A DNA stretch of 64,000 nt, taken from Antitrichia curtipendula (Eukaryota > Streptophyta > Bryopsida > Hypnales > Leucodontaceae). Every line of letters starts with the position of its first letter. Within the stretch, counting starts at the first letter, position 1. The position numbers and the translations under genes are program-made. The notes beneath the pieces were generated by a model. It searched no databases. It worked only from the letters and a program-made list of their open reading frames with translations, and had not been told where the DNA came from. Below, one piece after another: positions 1 through 12,203 of this stretch. The stretch is from positions 15,526,725-15,590,724 of the forward strand of contig OX579634.1 of NCBI GenBank assembly GCA_951230915.1. Reading direction: 5' to 3'.

Positions 1-33
1 TGACATTTTTCTTTACTTGGGATTGAGCTTCAG

Positions 34-259
34 GTTGACAGCCGTGACGCAGTTGGCACATCATGGCATGATTTTTGTCCCCACCGGCTACTCGTTTGGA
101 GCTGGTATGTTTGAGATGAACGAACCCAGGGGTGGATCTGCATATGGGTCAGGGACGTTTGCCGGTGACGGTTCACGGCAACCCTCAAAGTTGGAGCTGG
201 GACAAGCTTTTCACCAGGGAAAGTACACAGCTGAGATTGCCAAAAAGTTGAAGGCTTGA
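34..259 (+). CDS. WrbA/FQR1-like NAD(P)H:quinone oxidoreductase, last exon only
   Basis: This is the C-terminal end of a flavodoxin-like quinone reductase, a cytosolic/plasma-membrane FMN enzyme that reduces quinones by two electrons. The exon follows an acceptor CAG at 31-33 and starts in the last base of a codon. It reads [16 protein letters not shown], then [11 protein letters not shown], then [19 protein letters not shown], and ends in KKLKA before a TGA at 257-259. The HHGM, GAGMF and [12 protein letters not shown] stretches are hallmark C-terminal blocks of plant FQR1/WrbA. No stop or frameshift is visible. The FMN-binding N-terminal exons lie left of the window, so intactness of the gene cannot be judged. 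Confidence 0.9.
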
Positions 260-799
260 AGCAGGCGGGTGGGTATGAGGAGGACTCAGAGGTTGAATAC
301 CCATCATGAGTATGCTATGGTATGGTACATGAGGAAGGAATCAATATGTTGACAATAGAGTCTCTTTTAAGTTGATGTATTACTGTGCAGGCTTACTCAT
401 GTATTGTGTCGCATATTTGGGAGTTAGAGAAAGTCAGGTTGTTGGGATAAGGTAGATCATCATATTAGCATCAGTTGCCCAAATTTCAACATCTCTTGGA
501 CCCTCCCATTTGCATAAATGGATGTCACCCATTTTCGCAGAGTGTGTAGCTCATTTTCTTTGAGCAAGCACTTGGTGCTATTGTTAAAGAATGATATTAG
601 GTTCAAATCTATTTATGGACACTTTAAGGTTGATAAAGATGTGGTTCATTAAATGTTGGTTTAGGTAGATTTAATTGTGAATACGTATTTGTTAGAACAA
701 GTTGCAGCTTTAGGTAATTTAAAAGAAGTGCTTAAACTTGTGCTTTCAAAACAATCATTAAACATAATGAAGGTGGCATGCCATTGATCTTAAACCTTT
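260..799. other. 3' flank of the quinone reductase; no feature seen
   Basis: The first 200 bases or so are probably the 3' UTR of the upstream gene. I see no coding sequence, repeat or RNA gene. Confidence 0.5.
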
Positions 800-803
800 T
801 TAA

Positions 804-1782
804 CCCTTAGCCCCTAAACGTCAGAGGTCCAACCAGGCTTAAAAACTGCCTACCTTTGCAAGTCTGAAAAGTCAAAATTAGAGTAAGGTATGAAGATCTC
901 AACCGTACAATATTGTAGTGTGCATGTTGTAGATGGTGTGGAACAAATTTGGGGTCATTTGACCGTATAGATTAAAAGATTATAATGTTTTAGTGTTGAA
1001 AAAAGGTGCTGAAATTTTCTTAAAAACACATTTGGAGGTGAAATTCGATTTCTAAACCTACTCAAATGAAAAAACTTTAATGTACAAAGTGATTCAAAAA
1101 CAGAATATATACACTTTGGTGGAAAAAAAATATCATTCAAATGAATCATTGTGTCCGCAAAACAGATTTGAAATGTCAGAAAACAGTGAAAAAAGTAACA
1201 AAAAATCACATCTATGACTGAACCTCCTTCTACTAAAATGCTTCTCAATCACTCATAACTACTTGGATTGCTATGAAATTTTAACCACACAAACTAGACT
1301 AGTATGCGCAACTTTAACAACAAGTATTATTAGATTTGGACATTGTATGAAGAAGTTATAGGCCGCCAAAGTCCACTGCAATCCACCAATGTGTGGATTT
1401 TGAACTTTGAATTGCTCCCAATCATTCGAAACAACTCGGATTGACATGAAAACTTTACCACAACAGTTAGACTTCAGTGGAAACAAAATCGAACAAATTT
1501 TTATTGAAAAAGCATATTAGATTACAAAGATACAAGCCCCCAAAGTTGCATCCATCAAATGCAGTTTGGTGAGCTCAAATTGAACCTATGAACTTTGATT
1601 GGCTCCCAAAACTATTATACATCTTGGATTAATCTGAAAATTTTATCACACAAACTAGACTAGTATGCAAAACTTCTCCAACAAGTTTTATTGAATTTGG
1701 ACACTGAATGCAAAAGTTACAACCCTTTGAATTTGACTTTTAGGTTGTGAGGACGTTTTTCGTCCCATGTGACGTTCAAGGG
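804..1782 (-). mobile_element. piggyBac-like non-autonomous element, copy A (979 bp)
   Basis: The element is flanked by TTAA on both sides (800-803 and 1783-1786). It starts CCCTT and ends AAGGG, as expected of piggyBac-superfamily elements (TTAA target site, CCCT ends). The ends match imperfectly: after CCCTT both carry a block like AACGTCA followed by GG, offset by a 7-base gap. It is homologous along its length, in inverted orientation, to 44575-45544, a copy of nearly the same size. The inside holds three tandem units of about 170-190 bp, beginning near 1262, 1435 and 1623. Each contains a CTTGGATT-like start and an ACTAGACTAGTATGC-type block or its remnant. No transposase is encoded. Orientation is given relative to copy B. 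Confidence 0.7.
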
Positions 1783-1934
1783 TTAAAGGACATGGCTCCC
1801 ACAAACCAAGATAGTCACCAAAGTGACCAAACTGTGCTCCGATTATTGGACCAATAGGGTGCATTTATTTTTTACAATGAACAATGAAGTCATCCATCAA
1901 CCACTTTTCGGCCTCAACGTCATTCAAGGGTTAA
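1783..1934. repeat. Orphan piggyBac-like terminus beside copy A
   Basis: At 1921-1934 the sequence reads CATTCAAGGGTTAA, preceded by GGCCTCAACGT. This repeats the AACGT...CAAGGGTTAA layout of the right end of copy A at 1772-1786. It could be the outer boundary of a nested or tandem insertion, or a second decayed end. A matching left end other than the one at 800 is not seen. Confidence 0.4.
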
Positions 1935-4900
1935 GATGGTCATGATTCCACCTATTGATGGTTTGATATTTTTCCACCAAATGTGTTAGGCCCCAACATA
2001 TGCATTCATGCTTCCATGATTGGGTTTTTTTTCCATATCTCACACTTTTCTTAGCTTTTATATGTGTACTAAGGTAGGAATTTGATAAATAGTTCATGGA
2101 CCTTAAACGGTTAGAATGTACATGCTCTCGTCATTTCAAGGCATAAATGTAATAATTTAAAATTATTTTTTAAGATTTTATAGAGACAAGATCGAGTCAC
2201 TATCCCGTCAAAGTGGTCCCCTTCTAAAAACTTCCTGGCAAGTCAAAGTATAACAAAGCACAACACCATTGTTGTGATAATTTTTTTAAGATATCAACCT
2301 AAGCGAATCTTCACATTTTGTCACATTACATGTTCTATTTATCACTTGTAATGAGTGGGTGAGAAGGCAAGATCATTGTTCTTCCTATTCTCATTAGCAT
2401 GAAAAGCTCATCTTCTACCTATAAGTAGAAAGCAAACACAAAGAGTGATTGCAATATGCTATTACATCTAAAGTAGTAACAAGAGCAACAAAAACAGCAA
2501 TTTTAAAGCAAACTAGTGGAGTAAATCTTGGAAATCTTTGGCAAAAGCTTAGAGCTTAAAGGGTCTTGGTCTCACCCATGCAAGCCAATAGACAAAAAGT
2601 GTGTTGATTTACGTGCCTGAGGTGTCTATATCCAATGCTAGTTGTTATCCTTTTCACAAACTAAAGCAAATGCAAGGAACCAAGATAAAAACACACAAAA
2701 GCCATTGAAGCTAGAATTTTCTCTCATGTCGGACCTTATCTTCTATGGTGTCTTCCATTGAAGTAGAGCTTGATTGCTATTAGAGTCTAAGTTGCAATGA
2801 TTTTGGATTCTTACACAAACAAGACAACAATCTTTGTTCTCTCAAAGCACCTAGTATGTATTCAGCATTGAATCATAATTTTTTTGCTTTCCACGATAAT
2901 TTGCTTGTGTGGTTGCCTATGGCATTGTAATGGCAGGTAGGTATTGCTTCTTTTAAGTATGTAGTAACAAAAATTTTCTTTTTCGTGAAAATCATACATA
3001 AATAATATAAGAGGTACACAAGTCATTTTTCTATTGGTTGTAAAATTCTTACAAAAAATTTGGAAGGGATACAAGTGTCATCTTCCCATTGATTGCAAAG
3101 CTTTTATATTCAAAATTTTCACAAAGGAACATGTGTAGTTTTTATTTATTTTTTAAATTCAAAATTTTCATAACAAAATCTATGAGTATTTGAATGCTAA
3201 AATCTTTACACCTTCAACCCTAAACCCTAATCTCTTCAACTTTAACTTCAATATCATTTTATCACATCAACAATCTTATCCACATCAGCTATATACTTGC
3301 TCTGCATTGATAAATAGACGTTAGTTACAATTTCAGGAACCAACTTAGCTTAGGCACTTTCACACAATATTGTTACTTGAACAAATTCTAAAACCTGCCT
3401 AAAAAGACCAAAGAAACCTTAGCTAATTATCTTCACCAATGTATGAAAATTACAAAAATGCAAGAGGAAAAAACTACAAGTGAGCATCAAAACAATCTCT
3501 GATCTCGAAGCTGATGATCATCAATCCTTGTAACATTATGCACACCAAATGATCCAATTTTTTCCACGAAATCCATTCCAAGTTTACTCGTGGCACAACA
3601 AAGTACCTGAGAAATAAAAAAATAAAAAACTAAAAAAAAACAATGCCAATATGCCATAGACTTGATGATAATCCTTAGAAGGCACAACTAGAGAATGAAG
3701 AAGAGGCAAATGGCTCTGAAGACCAGAGGTTCATCTGAGTCAAAGGCATCTAAGTCCGGTTTCTACATTGAGTGCAGAATCTGTGTTGGATATCACAACA
3801 AACATGACTCATACTACTCAGTTGATGAAAGAGAGTAGACAAACAAATATAAATGATATATGTTATAGCTGCATCTTACCAAGAAAGTATTTATTATTCT
3901 TCAGAGAGTTGTCCGACCTTGACAATCTTAGGTCATGAATCACCTCATAAGACCAATTCATAAACACCGTGTTGAATTCCATACCTTGGACGCACAAACT
4001 CCAATACCATTGCTTCTTTCCATTCTTCTGATTCCAACAACGATTGATGGATTGCATTCCTCCTCAACCGCCTCAATTCAAATCCCGATTGGTAGCAAAT
4101 AGAAGCACAAGAGAAATAAAATAAAAAATTGGCTCTTATTCTGTTGTTTGTCGAAAGTGAGGGAAGAGAAGCACTGTAGATCGAGTTGTGACAAGCTTTG
4201 AATCCTCATTATTCCTCAATAGGGCATTTCATTGTTGAATTAAAGACATTCACCTTGCAACTGTTGAAATACCTTGATGTAGTCTTCATTTGACCCCTCT
4301 TTGTCTTCCCCTTCTGAACCTCCATGCTTGCAATCAAAAATCCACAAACACAACTTCTCGAGTTCAACATACTCTTCCTAAAAAAAAACCCCATACATCT
4401 TATATGAAGAGAATTATGGTTGTCTTGATGTTGAACTCTGGATAGTGCCACTTGCTAGTTCCATCGAGCATTTGCCACATTTTAAACATCCCAACCATAT
4501 CCTACATAATCTTTGTGACCCGCTCTAATATCTTCAAAGTGTTGCCTTACAAACATAGGAATGAGATTCTCAAAAGTACTAAGTGTTAGGATTGTTTTCA
4601 CAATAGGTGCATTCCACAACGTTTTTGTATTAGTCTCTAATGTAGTAATGTCTACCCTATCAGTGTGAATTGTCTTCCGCAAACATCTTCTGACCTACTT
4701 GCATCTATAGCAAAAAATTCATCTATAGATGACAAATTCTCATCCCTTGCTTGCATGGTTGCACCATCAAAAATTAAATTTTTTTTTTGCTCGCATCTTT
4801 CTGTTGCAAGCGATTCAAGGCATATGTTGGGTGGTTGTGGGGGTGGTTGCAAAAAAGACTGAAAGTTGTAGGTAGCATTTTGCCAAAAGTGTAGTTTTTG

Positions 4901-6165
4901 CGCTTAGTTCTATAAGTACTACAAGTATTATGAAACAAAACAATCTCATTAATTTTGTTGATTTAAAAAATTGATGATCACTGGTACCGTTGATTACTTG
5001 CAAGTACTAAAAAAATACCATTTAAAAAAAAAGACAATTTGTCACAGAAAATAGATATAACTAGATATAAATTAATAATAATTAAAAAATCATGATTAAA
5101 AGAAAACTAAAAATTATCCATTTGTAAAGACTTGATAGTGATCACATTTCAACAAAAAATGGAAGTCAAAACCATCTTCAATGTTCAAAAATGCACATGC
5201 AAGAGAGCCCTATTTATACAAATATGGAGGCTATAAAATAATACATTTTTAGATTTCCTTTTATAGATACATGTTTTTCTATTGTAAAAATAGACCACAA
5301 GAATTTTAGCTCTAGATCATTAATTTTGGATACTCCCTAGTACTAAAATCCCTTAAACCTCAAAATGTGACAAATTAGCAAAATTGACTTTTAAATATAA
5401 ACTATTTTTTGTAAAATTCTTAAAAATAAGGAATATAATTACAATCAAGTTAAATATCTGTAATAAAATTTCAAGTTCATGGGGATCTACATCTCAAAGT
5501 TCAAGACCAACGAAATATAGCAAATATCGTGTAGTTACTATTTGTTCATGGGTGCGTACGTTAATTTGTAAGTTATTGCATCGCTACAATGCACATGATT
5601 ACTGCATAGAAATGGCACTATTTTGTCATTTATATTAATAATGTAGCTTTTATACGTTAATCACAAGTGCGCAAAAAACACAAATTATGCACAAAAATTT
5701 ACATTCTTTATTGTGCATTTTCTGTGCATTGAAGGACACGGAAAATCCATGATAACAATGTCATTGGAGTCATTACGGAAATAATGCTTATTAAATGGTA
5801 TCACTGTTCCAAAGAATATTGTCAATGTTCAATTGTTGATCACTATTCTAATTTTAAAAAATTCCTTAACTAAATCTTTGGCATTTTGAATTATATCCAT
5901 CGTTACTGTAGGCCATTAAATTTAAGTTTGAACTAAATCCATCAGTAGGCTACCAAGAAATTTGATAGCATAGTGAAAGAATTACTTCATTTTAGTTTGA
6001 ATTGATTACATGAGTAGGTCAACAAGAAACTTCGTAACATATTGATGAAATCTCTTCACTAGCATTTGGTGAGAGTTGAGGGTGGAGAGGTCCTCTTTAT
6101 AATATAATCCAATCTATGGACACTCAAAAGATATGGGATAACTTGAAGATGAGAGCTTCACTTCT
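1935..6165. other. AT-rich gene-poor stretch with unrecognised decayed coding remnants
   Basis: No intact gene is seen. Short minus-strand reading frames between 3863 and 4852 look like broken pieces of a protein: one spans 4652-4852, and the next (4482-4682) overlaps it in a shifted frame. The latter includes LIPMFVRQHFEDIRAGHKDY. I do not recognise the family. The rest is AT-rich with frequent stops on both strands and no hairpins or RNA genes that I can support. Confidence 0.3.
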
Positions 6166-6568
6166 CTCAGTCAAGTTAGTTTGAAAATGTATAAATCGTG
6201 TTCAAAGTAGAAATTCAGACCTCAATTTGGCATAGTAGAATACCTTTTTTCAAAAAACTTTAAACTAGTATAAGTTGGTAAATGAATTTAGATTTCATCT
6301 CCAAAAATCCGTTTAAGATTGAGAGCCTCCAGTCAAAAGTTATGGACAAAATTCAATGTCAAAAAAATGTCCTTTCCAATCCGTCTCTAAACTTTGTGCA
6401 TAACTTTTGATTGAAGATTCTAAATCTCAAACGGATTTTTGGACATGAAATTTAGATTCATTTACCAACTTTTTTTGGTTCAAAGTTTTTTGAAAAAATT
6501 ATTCTACTATGCCTAAATGAGGTCTGAATTTTTACTTTGAAACAAATCCTGCTTTTCAATTGACTTAG
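6166..6568. repeat. Large foldback inverted repeat (about 400 bp)
   Basis: The left arm (about 6166-6354) and right arm (about 6388-6568) are imperfect reverse complements across nearly their whole length. Paired blocks include AATTCAGACCTCA with TGAGGTCTGAATT, TTGGTAAATGAAT with ATTCATTTACCAA, and AAAAATCCGTTT with AAACGGATTTTT. The loop is about 30 bases. Such foldbacks are typical of MITEs or of head-to-head repeat copies. I could not fix terminal sequences or a target duplication. Confidence 0.75.
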
Positions 6569-7778
6569 TATTGAAATTGTGAAAAGTAAAAATATGCAAT
6601 GTTAGTACAATAACTATGCACAGACATGATGTTGTGTGATTATTGCACTAACTTTATGTGTCTTAGAAAAGCACTAATGCTGCACGAAATTAGTCGCCCA
6701 TTACTAAGCCACTGAAGTCATACATATTTTGTCATGCATTGTTATCATGCAATTTTTGCACTTCAAACTCAAATATGAATGATATGCCTAAACTGCATGG
6801 TGGTAATGAATGTCAATATCGTATTACAACAATATTTTCAAATTTATGAATGTAACATGAAAGCAATGCCCAACGATAATCGTACGATTACTGGTGACAA
6901 TTCGTGACAGGGGAACTTTGTGATGTACCATCAAAAGTTCTAGCCAAAATAACTCCGTCAATCTAAATGTGATCCAAAATAGGAACAATCTTTCTTGCAA
7001 TTACCTTGCTATTATATCCTTTGGAGGATTGGAAGAAGTAGCACTATTGAAGTAGTGCTTTGTGGTTTTCACCACCCATTTATTATATCCTTTGTTGCCA
7101 TTTGCTTTGCCAATCGTAGATAACTCTCTTTGGACACTATATTTAAAAGCCACAACCAAATATGAACCATTTGCTTCTGTTTTTGACTTCCATCTACAAT
7201 TACATGATTCACATCTAAATTTCTGCCCTCACTAATCACTATATTCCTTCATTTATCCTCCAATTCTTTATTAAAGAACAATTTTCCTTCCTCATAATCC
7301 TTGCGTACGTCCAAGATTGCCTCATAAAACTCTTCATCTTGATTCCATGCATGTCAAGTATTATCAATCATTTTCTTAGACAACTTTTTAAGTGTCATTT
7401 GCTTTGGTAAGTCTATTGTTACGTACCTCCTACAATCCGTAACTTCAAATATTAATGAAAGCAAAACAAAGACCCAAATATAATTATTTAACAAACGTTT
7501 CACAAGAGCTCAAACCACCCGACCATAGAGAGAGATCAATCTCCAAAATGAGAGAGCCTCCTTGCCCCGAGATTTATCTTATATATCTAAGAAAGACTAA
7601 TAGTCTTTCTGATAGTTTAGCTCTTCTTTTCTATCATTAGCTTTCTATTCTTGGTTCTATCTAAAACCATCCAGTAAAGTAAAAGGCTTAGTCATACTTA
7701 GAAGTATTCTAAGTATCTAGTCCTATCTCATCCAATCTTGATCTTCTACTTGAAGTTGTCTAACTCCAAGTTCCCTTA
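6569..7778. other. Gene-poor stretch with a decayed minus-strand coding remnant (about 7000-7440)
   Basis: Read on the minus strand, about 7440 to 7000 gives long open segments, including EEFYEAILDVRKDYEEGKLF and DVNHVIVDGSQKQ, interrupted by stops. This suggests a dead gene or transposon ORF. I do not recognise the family. The remaining bases are AT-rich with no feature I can support. Confidence 0.3.
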
Positions 7779-7918
7779 CACTTGTCATCCAAGTGGAGTT
7801 GTCGAGCTCCACTTCACAAATCCATCATTTGGAGATGTCTATCCAATGCACTTGTCATCGAACTAGAGTTGCCTAACTCCTGTGCATAAATCCATCATCG
7901 GGAGATCTCTATCTCCAA
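7779..7918 (+). repeat. Two-unit tandem repeat, 70-bp period
   Basis: Two adjacent units (7779-7848 and 7849-about 7918) both begin CACTTGTCATC and both contain AAATCCATCAT followed by GGAGAT. They differ by scattered substitutions. Purpose unknown. Confidence 0.7.
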
Positions 7919-7982
7919 TCAAATTATGCTTATCCACTAATTCACATTACATTGTGCATTAGTTATCCATCAATGCATTATC

Positions 7983-8047
7983 CATCTCTGGTCATCTTGA
8001 CCAGTCATCATTCATCATCTCTGGTCATCTTGCCAGTCATCATTCAT
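7983..8047 (+). repeat. Two-unit tandem repeat, 32-33 bp period
   Basis: Two near-identical units begin CATCTCTGGTCATCTTG (7983-8015 and 8016-8047). They differ by one base missing from the ACCAG in the first unit. Confidence 0.8.
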
Positions 8048-9371
8048 CTATCAATGCATTCATCTATCAGAGGGTCATGACATCTATGTTCCAATGCAAT
8101 GCATTTGCTGCCATTGTCAATGCCTTTGCTCTGCTTGGATCATCATGCTGAGTAGCAACACTAGGACTTTCAGATGTTGCGAAGCTTCATGAGATTTTCG
8201 TAGTAAGTAGTGATGAAGATCTGGTCAAACTCCCTTGCATTTATATTGACCAACGCTTCAATGTAGAACAATGGATTGTTATACACTACAAACTTTGCTT
8301 TCCATTCTATAAAATAGCCCGGGAAGAGCACTTAGAATGTTCATTAGAAACTACATGCGTTAAGATTTTAGACTCCCTATATTATGTCCTAAAACTTAAA
8401 TAAAAGGAAAAGAAAAAAATATAAGTAGATTTTCCTACTTTGGAAGTTTATGTCTTGAATTATTGATATTTTTATTTATTAATTATAATTAGTTAAAAAA
8501 ATTGAGTTAAAAAATACAATGTAGATCTGAAAATAAATTTCACACCCCTATTTTATATAAGAAACAAATGTCTAAAAAATGAACAAAAAATTGCTAAAAA
8601 TAACTCTCTTTTGGAAATTCAATTTTCTTGAATAATAATTCAATGGTCATCTAAATGCATTCTCTATAAACATTTGAGTTGAAAAATATGCCATTTCAGT
8701 TCATTTTTCAATCTATTCTAAAAATCATTTTATATGTTGTTTAAGTTGGGAATTTTTGGCAATAGAAACTTATAGTCATTATTAAATTATAGGTTGAAAT
8801 TATAGTTTATTGAAAAATAAATAGGGGGCCAAAAAATCACTTGAACACACATAGTTAGATATAGGTACATTAAGTGCTCTCCTCGGACAAAGCGGTTTAT
8901 GTACTTTGCATCTGACATCTTCTTCTCACAATTCTCTTGTTGTATTTGTTTGTAAGCGGCAACAATATGCTATACAACCACTGGCTTCCAAAAATGTTCT
9001 TCTACAGCCATGGGATCCTCGCCAAATTAAGTACATATCTAATAATTGTTTCAAACTCTAATTTATAGAGTGCTTTTATAATACTAAATCAATGGATGAT
9101 TGATTTAATGTTGATTCCATCATTGACTAAGTTAGTACTGAAAAGCACACCTTGATAATTGTTATGAAATAGTACTAAAAACATGGCATTTTAATATTGA
9201 ATTTCAGAATTTGAGAGTTTGAGATGTAAATTTGCCTTTGATCCCCTCAAATATTCATAGATCTTGTTTATTTGCTTTTGCATTATGTCTTGTGGTTTAT
9301 ATCAGTGTTCATCACATACTGAATGCTATCAATTCTAGCCTTGAACACCAAATCCTAGCCCTACACATAAC
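8048..9371. other. AT-rich, no gene seen
   Basis: No open frame with recognisable content and no clear repeat. Long A/T runs dominate. Confidence 0.5.
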
Positions 9372-10431
9372 CTACCTCATACTTTGCCTCATTTTGGAAA
9401 ACCACAGGTAGTTTATTAATACTTCTAGCCAATGCACTATTCTGTCTCCGCTTAGATTCCTCCTCAAAGGACTCCTCCTCATTGTTTGCATCTTCTCCAT
9501 CATTGCCTTATGTAGGAGGTCTATATATGGATACTCTTTATTGATGCCTTTGTGCTGCAAAACAAGTGAAGACGCTACGGTGTTTTTTGTCAACGCTTCT
9601 GTTATAGAACACCTTTGATGCAGTTCTTGGATCCTCTCCATCACCACTTCCAAATGATGTTGTATTGTATTTCCACCAAGCACTACAATAAACCCACATC
9701 TTGCAACATCAACATGACTTGTAATAGTGTCGCTTCTTATTACATCACTTTGCATTGCAACAATTTTGCTTCCTATTGCATCAATATGTTTTGCACTAGC
9801 AATGCTTCCACTAGTACTAGAAAACCGGGCCCGATCTGTTGTTTTGGTTGCATTGATCATCAACAGATTTTTGTTCATGAAAAAAATCTGTTGATGATCA
9901 ACGCAACCAAAACAACAAATCGGGCCCGGTTTTCTACTAGTGTTCCTGCTACAACATGATGATTTGTAGCAATTTCAAGGCTTGATAATCCGGTAATTTT
10001 AATAAAATATTTAGATTGTCCTTTGCCTCTACTTCTTGACCCAACAATTGGAGGTCGTAACCCATTTCCGACTTCAATGACTGTTATTGGAACTTTATTT
10101 CACCTTCAAGCTGATGTATCATGCCAACCGTATGTTCTTCTCTACCTGCTGCATAAGATGTTGTGCAATGTGGTTGCAATGGTTCCTCTCCAAATACCAC
10201 CTCCATCCTAGTTTACTGCAAAGTTGGTGCACTTGATGGTACTAGTTCTTTTTTTTGTCTTTCAACTTTGTTCTTTGAAGAAGGTTGCACTACAGCATCC
10301 ATTGTCAAAAAAGATGCATATTTTTGAAGTGTCCTATGTCTTTGGGGAACAACACCCTCTTCTAAATGATTTGCACTACTCGCTTCAATAAAGATCCAGT
10401 ATCCTTCATCTATGTCCTCAAGGTATCTCAA
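9372..10431 (-). other. Unrecognised minus-strand open segments, interrupted by a MITE
   Basis: Two minus-strand frames (10213-10431, about 72 residues; 9372-9878, about 168 residues) have protein-like composition, but I do not recognise the family. The longer one runs through the MITE at 9809-9942, so its first part is transposon sequence. Together they may be a decayed gene or transposon ORF. Their reality as coding sequence is doubtful. Confidence 0.2.
9809..9942. mobile_element. 134-bp CACTA-type MITE with TTC target duplication
   Basis: The element is almost entirely two arms of about 60 bases, separated by a 7-base loop around 9872-9878. Both ends begin CACTAGTA, reading inward, followed by GAAAACCGGGCCCG (the left end has an extra CTA). 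It is flanked by TTC on both sides (9806-9808 and 9943-9945), matching the 3-bp duplication of En/Spm elements. Its ends resemble those of the 14.4-kb CACTA element in this window (CACTACTAGAAACCG), so that family probably mobilised it. It encodes nothing. Confidence 0.85.
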
Positions 10432-10702
10432 GTTATGTGTTAGAAAAAATGATTGGAAACATTGCCCTTCATTATTCCCTCCTTGTTAATTAATACGACA
10501 AAGAGAAAAATTCTTGGTCTCATTTATTATGTGTATTGTGTTGTTAGGGGCATACATTAGGTACAAATAGTCTCACTTATAGGCTTTGTAGCCAACGATG
10601 TATTTCATTTGTTGTAATAGGGTTGAATCTTATAGAAGATTTTGTTGGGAAAAGTCTTGAGATTCAAAAAGGCAAAAGAATTTCACTAGTTTTAGTATAT
10701 TG

Positions 10703-10720
10703 TTAGAGCATCACCATTGG
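10703..10720 (+). repeat. Solitary TTA-GAGCATC repeat end
   Basis: TTAGAGCATCACCATTGG resembles the terminus of the MITE at 56401-56823. The inverted counterpart GGAGATGCTCTAA occurs at about 31934-31946, just outside the right end of the Copia element. The two may be ends of one older element into which the retrotransposon jumped. Confidence 0.35.
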
Positions 10721-10770
10721 TACTTGTGGTGCATCTCAAACTTTGGGGCTGCATACTTGCGTACGATGAT

Positions 10771-11040
10771 TGTACTGATTTAGTGGCTTCATACCTGCGT
10801 ACTATAATCGTACATATTACGTGTATTTAGACGCATTGAATCAGTGTCATTAAAAAGTTTTCCAAAAGCGTACAATTGATGTACTTTAATTATACAAATG
10901 TGATATCCAAAATGCACCTAAACTATATTGATAATAGTACAAGAATCATACGTTAATGATATTCATTGTTTTCGCACTGATTCAGTGTATCTAAATATAC
11001 GTAATATGTACGATTATAGTACGCAGGTATGAATCAGTAC
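10771..11040. repeat. Inverted-repeat element with arms of about 70 bp
   Basis: The left arm 10771-10846 and right arm 10975-11040 are close reverse complements. The shared core is CATACCTGCGTACTATAATC followed by GTACATATTACGT. About 128 bases lie between. This is a MITE-like hairpin. I did not find a convincing target duplication. The arms are CG-containing in an otherwise AT-rich area. Confidence 0.8.
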
Positions 11041-12198
11041 GATATCTGTTAAAAAATCATCCTTCCTTAAGTTTGAGATGTGGAATCTTGGATTCATGAG
11101 CAACAAATCTTGGATGATTAATTAATGCCCTTTAGACTTTCTCTACCATTACAAATCAAGAATTTTTGTTGAGGTTGATAACTCCATTAAATATCAAATT
11201 TTCTTCTATTATTAGTATATTAGCATAATAAATTTTGTATTTTTTTTAGTTTCGTAGAGGAGAAGATTTAGGATTGGTTGAAAGTTAACCCTGAAACGTT
11301 GCTAAGAATATAAATGTCCTTTGGATGACTTCACCTAAAATTACAAGATGAAAAAAATGATTTTTCATTCAGATTTTTTAATAATAAAGAGTATTGCAAA
11401 TTCCCTCATTATTGTATTCTTGACTTTTCTAAAAAAAAAGATGCTTAATCCATAGATCACCCTTGTAGTGTATTTTGGCCACTTATTGCTATTTACACTT
11501 GATGCAAATTTTAGCCATAAAAAATTGGATATTTTTTGAAATTGAGTCTAACTAATAAATAATTTTTTTTTATCATATGTATTTTATATTCTAATTAGAA
11601 ATTTAGAAATTCAAAGTTTTAATATTGGATAGCAATATGAACTTTAGACCTATAACCATGGCTTGTTGACTTTTTAATTTTAGAGTAACATAGTAACTTA
11701 CTTTGGTTTATACCATAATGTTGTGCATTACTATATACACCTATGGTGAAAATTTCAGATTTTTTGAGTACATTTTGTATTTGATTTGAATTTTCTTCAA
11801 TTTTTTATCAAAAAATGCACAATGGTTTCAATTTTTTCTCACAAAATTTGAAAATTTTATGACTAGTAATAGACATTTAACTTTATCTTTGAAAAATAAG
11901 TATAAAATTTTTCATTCTAAATCACTTGCAAAATGGCAGCAAACAAAATAATGGACAGTGAAGCTTGAAATTAGTGGTCATGGGCCCATTCTTTCAAGGT
12001 TAATATTGTAATATGCACCAGTAGAATAGTCAAAATGATCAAAATGATCTGAGAGCCCAAGTAATCAAGGGGCCCTCTTATATATGTCTTTTGGATAGAG
12101 ACTATGACATTGACTGTAATTTTTAGATTTGAATTTCCAAATCCTATCCACAATCACATTTATACTACACAACATGGTTACGATTTGGTCAGAAGGGT
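11041..12198. other. AT-rich, no gene seen
   Basis: Long A/T-rich sequence up to the target duplication of the Copia element at 12199-12203. No coding or RNA feature can be supported. Confidence 0.5.
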
Positions 12199-12203
12199 CA
12201 GAC

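Noticed and set aside
3216..3230. Interstitial telomere repeat (AACCCTAAACCCTAA)
   Set aside because: Only two units. This occurs by chance or as a telo-box and does not support a telomeric origin.
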